From the NCBI GenBank assembly GCA_038503065.1, contig JBCAMK010000022.1, positions 930,001 through 994,000 of the forward strand: DNA of 64,000 bases. The letters are read 5' to 3'. Below, piece after piece: positions 59,111 through 64,000 of the stretch. The notes under the pieces are model-generated. The model was not told the DNA's origin. It worked only from the letters and a program-made list of their open reading frames with translations, and made no database searches. The position numbers and the translations under genes were made by a program. Within the stretch, counting starts at the first letter, position 1. Each line of letters starts with the position of its first letter. This DNA comes from Paragyromitra xinjiangensis. Its lineage: Eukaryota > Ascomycota > Pezizomycetes > Pezizales > Discinaceae.

Positions 59111-59741
59111 CTTACCGTAGTCCGTGGCTATGCTAGTGTAGCAGGCTATTTGCTAAGGAGGTAGCAGGATGCGAACCACCGGTATTACTCCTCGCACCAA
59201 GAATTGTGTTAAACATTCACTTCCATAAATCTCAGAGCAAGACCGCAGCTGAAAAGATATCTTGCCTGAAATCGTAGTGCCAAATGACTGCTATATTCAC
59301 CCCTTGTTCCCATGATATATAGTGCACGAAGCGATTAATGTGTACCTATATGATGGCCTATAATGCAACCGGGGCCTGAGTGTTATTGGGTGCTTTCTAT
59401 GAGTTGGGCCCCCTAGGGGCACTCTATGGGCAGCTTAATGTGGTTTGGGGACCTCCTTACTTTTTTTTGGGCTCAGATATCGTCAGCTGAGACCTCATAA
59501 TGTTGCATTTTCTTCTTTTTCCGGAAATTCCCATACAAAATCAATGATTTCAATTGTTAACATCATAATGAAAACATAGTCAAAAAACGAACTGTAACCG
59601 ACCATTTACAAAAAATCCATAGGTGATTATATGGTCGCTTACCAAAGGGTTTTGTCTGGTATATATTAATTTTTATAACTTTTTAAAGATTCGGTACACG
59701 TTAATCGCTTCGTCCACCATAGTACTTGGAATCAATTTAAT

Positions 59742-59836
59742 TACATAATTTTCTTGACTGAGGTGCTGCTACGAGTGTAGTTCAGCAGGATAACGTCCGG
59801 AACCTGCCCTTTTCCTTATTTTATATATATAGGTGG
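59742..59836 (+). repeat. Dispersed ~93-bp repeat with Pol III A-box-like core, copy 2
   Basis: The partner of 55030-55122, in the same orientation 4.7 kb away. The core is TAGTTCAGCAGGATAACG. Confidence 0.6.
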
Positions 59837-62782
59837 GGTGACTACACCGTAGGAGCAACCCAAAGAAATTGATGATACGAATCACAGTGTATCACTCGTG
59901 TAAGATCACCATACCCTATGTCTCAGTCCCCGGCAAAGCTAAAGTGGGCAAGTCTGAACGCATCATGCGTCAAACATAGACAGGGTTCATCTCCCAGGAC
60001 AGGCTCGTGATCGAGTATCAAGCCTTGCACCAGGTGTTTTTCAGCAATTGCATTAATCTACTTCAGGTTGCACGCATAAACAATTCTGTCTCCATTACTA
60101 TTTCTATTTTGTAGCCACTATCTTCTCTCCACGATCATCTCTATAACAAACTCCGCATCCCAGTCTAGCAGATACCCCACCGGCGCGCTTGACTTCCTGC
60201 CATCTTGATAGGCAGTGATAGCCCATCACCGAACGAACCAGTGAGTGTTACTCTGCCAACAGCAATGACCTCCAGGCTTCAGAACAGTCTCACTTCAGCT
60301 GAAAAGTGCTGAGAGCAACGGGCCCATATTTATCGTGCCTCCTCCAGCCAGTCATAACTGGCAGCCTCGGCGCTCGAGTAGTATGCATAACTGCTGCACC
60401 TAAATTCTCCACCCCTCTTAGGTATCTGGCTTGGCGGTGTTGGACTACTAGCACTGGTATTAGATGGGATATTCTAGCTGTCTAGTTCTAGGTCATATGG
60501 CGTTTTACCTTCACAGCCCTTTCAACATCGTATTGCTGGTTATTTTATTTTATTTGTTAACTCATATTTTCATTGTTATAGGCTACAAAAATCGTATTGC
60601 TGGTTGGGATTCAGTTCTAAATCCACGTTACCTTAATTCCTATGTAACCATGGGTCCTTCTAGCTGCAAGGCCTCTGGTAGAGAACAGAGTATACGACAA
60701 ATAACCCCCACAGCCCTCCTTCAAAGTCCCGAGCGGACTGGGTCAGAGAACACAGTCTCAGAAGATAGAAAACTGGGGTTCGTGGGGGCTATGAGAACGT
60801 ACTGACAACCCAAAGATGAAAACTAAAAAATAACGTGGATCAAGAGGTGCTCCTTAGTCTTCGGCGAAGTACCTAAAGCATGGCTAATTCACTAGGACCG
60901 GGAAAATAATTCCCGACCTTATCTCGGTCTTCTCAACACCCCCCGGAATCCAGAGTCTGGAATTAAGGAAGGGATATCCGTGACGGAGGTTGAATGGCGT
61001 TATCGCACGGCGATATTGAGTGGAAGCCGGCGGCCAATGGATTGGTTACCCCAGCTATTTTGGGGTCAGTGCAGATTCTGGTGTGTTAGAGCCGAAGAAG
61101 CAGTTATGGTGGGATGGTTATTGGTGGTGTATGGCGAAGTGGTGTGATTTGATATCTGGCTGTGCCGAGTGTGGATGGGTTTCTGGGCCGCGAGTGTGGG
61201 TTTCTGCCGTCTGTATATAAGCATTTCGAAGCATTTCGATTGTTTCTCGTGAATGGCATCTCGTGTTACGTTCTGGTTTTATGTCTGGCACATTCTGTAG
61301 TTGGTTTGCCGGATTACCGGGCTGGAACAAGAGGAGTTGGTAATGGGCGAAGAGCTTGATGGGGCAGGTGTGCAAGCAGATGTGTATTTTGGCTTAATGA
61401 TACGGGATGGAATTTTGTTATAAACCAGTTGATGCCGCGCTTGAATGTTTAGCCGGTCCTGCGCCGAGTCTGGCAATCACGGAATGTCACTCGAGGCGAT
61501 AAGAGATGCAAGTATGGGGGATCGTCCGGGACAGCATCCCTCCGATTAAATCCGGGGGAGTGAACCGACGAACTCTAAATGTGTAATTGCTTTTTTGCCA
61601 ATTTCCCTGAGGCTTTGAATTCTCGCGCCAACGCCAACCAAACATCACTCGCCCAGCTTCGGCAAGAGCTATCTGTTTTATTTCAGCCAGCTTCTCCCAT
61701 GTTTCAATTAAGCATTGTTTCCAATGCGGGGGTTTTTTCTTCACAGACCAGGTTTTCGCAATGTCTTGGTATAAAGACGTGTTCAAAAGGCTTCAGCTTG
61801 TCCGTCGCCTTTATTTTATTTTTTCCAGAAAATTTTCCCGCTATCGTGTCACATCCCGAAAACCATTCGCCTTGGGATAAGAAGCCTGCACGGATATGCG
61901 CTCAAGACACGCATTATGCGGTGTTTTGCATCATGACCATTAATTCGCGGGCTTGCAGTCGTGGGAATGGTGTATTTTACCCGATAAGGCGCTGGGTTCC
62001 TGGGTAATGCGCATAGCCGCCAAGAGATTTTCTATGCGCCTGGGCAACTTGGGATGAAATGCAAAGGAAGAAAAAAAATTGATTTCGGCGGTTTTTGCTT
62101 TTTCTTCTTGTCTATTTTTTTTCTTCATTTTCTATTCGGGGATCGGAGTTTGTGAACCACCTGAATGTGAGACAAAGGGAAGGAGGGAAAGAGAACCGAT
62201 GATTCCTGTTTTTTCTTTGAGAGCTCTTGTTTGCGAGATTGAGTGAAGGGAGTCTTAATTAAGTATGGAAAGCGCTAGTGACGTTGTGTTGATGTCTCTC
62301 GTGTTCTGAATCCCAAGTTTCTTCGCTCGTCGCCCCTTTCGCAAATTGTCCGTCGCCTATCGTATGATGCTCTTCCGGATCAGATGATGCCACGCACCAG
62401 ATCCGGAAAATCAACATCATCACGAGAGCACGAGAGCAGAGAGCGGCCCTGAGAACAACAACCGAGTCTCGCCCGAAGAAACCCTAGCCCTGCGAATTTT
62501 TCGCTCAGAGCTTCCCACTCGCCCGGAACCACGCCATAACTTGATTTTCTGCTGTGACTTCTTCTTTCTCCTTCGTCACTTGATTGTTCTTTTCTGTTTA
62601 TTCCCGTTCGCTCTTAGCTACTACCCACTACTACTACCACTGCTATACTGCTCCTGTATCTACCCCTCTAGTCGACTGATTTATCTACTGATTTGTCTAT
62701 TTTTGTTTGTTGTACTCCTTTGAGCGAAAACTATTTTTTTTCAACTCGCAAGTTCGGATCATTGCAGGAGATAAAACCGAAA

Positions 62783-64000
62783 ATGATGTTTGCCACCCGT
62801 CGAGCGCTCACACGGCGAGTTGCGATTGCTGCCCCTTCCAGGGCCCTGGCACCGCGGGGTACCGTTAACGCGAGAAGCTTACACGCTGGGAAACCAGTGG
62901 TGCGTTCTCGCAGCGGGACCGTGCTGTCGTATGGGATTGGGTCTTCGGTCCCAAGAGCTGTTGTGACTGGGAGCTATGGTCAGAGGAGGGGAATGATGTC
63001 TGCGATGATGGAGGAGGAGGAGGAAATGGAGATGCATGGTATGATCTTTTTTTTTCTTTCTTTCTGGGCCTTATGGTTGGCTGATGGTGTTTGTAGAGGA
63101 GCAGATGCAACTGGGTCCGTTGGATCAGTATCAACAGTGGGTTTCGCAGGGGAAGCTACGGGACGACGAGTATCAACGAGGTATGCTAGCTCTTGCTCTT
63201 TAGCGTTGATTGGAACGTGAAGTTTGTAGGGGCTGTGGTTGATGTGGAAACTGGTCAATAGGCATTGTCATGAATCTTCAGAAGCTCCATGATGACCTCC
63301 ATTACTACACCCCGCCAGCTATTGTCCATCCTTCCATAGCTGCCCTGACAGCTCCTCCCAGGACGTCCTTAATGGATGCCTTGTTTCGTCGGAAAGTCCA
63401 TGCGGCTCCAGTGACCCAGATTCCTGCAAACGTGCCAAAAGGCATGTACCTATTTGGCGAGGTTGGGTGTGGAAAGACGATGTTGATGGACATGTTCTAC
63501 AACACGCTTCCTCCAAATATCACCTCAAAAACCCGTATTCATTTCCACCATTTCATGCAAGATGTGCATCGGCGGTTACATCGTCTCAAGATGACTCATG
63601 GGCCTGATTTCGATGCGATCCCGTTTGTTGGCGCCGATATTGCGAGTGCCGCATCCGTCCTCTGTTTTGATGAATTCCAGTGCACCGATGTCGCCGATGC
63701 TATGATCCTTCGGCGTCTGCTCGAATGCCTTATGTCCCATGGCGTTGTCTTGGTTGCCACCTCTAACCGCCATCCAGATGACCTGTACAAGAATGGAATT
63801 CAGAGACAGTCATTCCTTCCCTGCATTGCGCTGCTGAATAAGGCATTAACCGTCATCAACCTAAATTCCCCCACTGATTACCGTAAGATTCCGCGGCCAG
63901 CGTCAGGGGTTTACCACTACCCGTTGGACTCAAACGCCCTCGCACATGCAAATAAGTGGTTCACGTATTTTTCAGATCCAGAAGACCCGCCGAGACCGAG
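62783..64000 (+). CDS. AFG1: AFG1-like mitochondrial AAA ATPase, 5' part (runs off the window)
   Basis: Exons 62783-63038, 63097-63180 and 63262 to the window end. The N-terminus (MMFATRRALTRRVAIAAPSR) is an Arg/Ala-rich mitochondrial presequence. A short acidic stretch (MEEEEEMEMH) ends exon 1. The core shows GPLDQYQQWVSQGKLRDDEYQ, PKGMYLFGEVGCGKTMLMDM (Walker A GEVGCGKT), RIHFHHFMQDVHRRLH, the Walker B VLCFDEFQCTDVADAMIL, RRLLECL and VLVATSNRHPDDLY. These are the AFG1/LACE1 signatures. AFG1 is a matrix-facing inner-membrane ATPase that helps degrade or extract respiratory-chain subunits and mistargeted proteins. The first intron is 58 nt, the second 81 nt. The catalytic core is intact as far as seen; the C-terminal part lies beyond the window. 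Confidence 0.95.

Larger units (their letters stand above)
58700..62782. other. Gene-poor region and AFG1 leader
   Basis: No protein gene recognised; frames at 60464-60805, 61020-61220 and 61579-62007 lack family features. It contains the TACATGTA copy at 58882-58889, tRNA-like debris at 59002-59110 and the second SINE-like copy at 59742. The stretch 62550-62780 is pyrimidine-rich and is the likely AFG1 leader. Confidence 0.45.

Noticed and set aside
59110..59200. Minus-strand B-box-like GGTTCGCATCC near 59168
   Set aside because: No A box at a suitable distance and only 3 of 5 T-stem pairs form; too weak to call a tRNA.
61579..62007. 142-codon plus-strand frame
   Set aside because: Low-complexity Phe/Ser content, no domain, and overlaps an unrelated minus-strand frame.

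Overview
The window is nuclear DNA from a filamentous ascomycete (Pezizomycotina). The evidence is short spliceosomal introns (about 46-140 nt) with GTATGT-type donors and CTAAC-like branch sites, fungal-type proteins (MSB2 signalling mucin, C2-containing SCH9 kinase, fungal CDT1), and a single dispersed 5S rRNA gene with its own poly-T terminator. Genes are unevenly spaced. A dense block lies at 1-17.6 kb, smaller islands at 23.5-27.4, 31.7-32.5, 36.3-37.2, 44.6-48.5 and 62.8-64 kb, and between them are long stretches without recognisable genes. Gene models were read by eye from conserved motifs and splice signals. I could not run alignments, so exon ends carry some uncertainty.

Layout. 1-474 (-): 5' end of CDC45. 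2069-2647 (+): CYTH-domain thiamine-triphosphatase-like enzyme. 3546-4431 (-): UMP-CMP kinase, three exons. 5761-6726 (+): viperin-type radical-SAM enzyme. 7926-9461 (-): CDT1-like licensing factor. 10143-11800 (+): NAD isocitrate dehydrogenase subunit 2. 14287-15000 (+): BUD32 kinase. 15613-17637 (+): mRNA cap guanine-N7 methyltransferase. 18390-19545: tandem repeat of about 230 bp. 23460-25622 (+): SCH9-type AGC kinase. 26282-27381 (+): conserved fungal membrane protein of unknown role. 31730-32378 (-): Cdc25/Ych1-like rhodanese. 36320-37167 (+): FKBP12. 44574-48544 (-): MSB2 signalling mucin with an unusual Ala/Ser/Val repeat. 54524-54644 (+): 5S rRNA. 58337-58699: a MITE-like inverted-repeat element. 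62783-64000 (+): 5' part of the mitochondrial AFG1 ATPase.

Most of the island genes are housekeeping: replication (CDC45, CDT1), TCA cycle, tRNA t6A modification (BUD32 of KEOPS), mRNA capping, and nutrient or osmotic signalling (SCH9, MSB2). The outstanding locus is 2-6.7 kb. A viperin homologue, which in animals makes the antiviral nucleotide ddhCTP, sits head-to-head with a UMP-CMP kinase. This recalls the vertebrate RSAD2-CMPK2 pair. A triphosphate-tunnel enzyme lies immediately beyond. Together they could form a small nucleotide-based defence module that supplies CTP, converts it and perhaps hydrolyses the product. The other unexplained signals are a strongly over-represented palindrome, TACATGTA, seen only between genes, the 230-bp tandem array, and short Pol III-type repeats near 55 and 59 kb.
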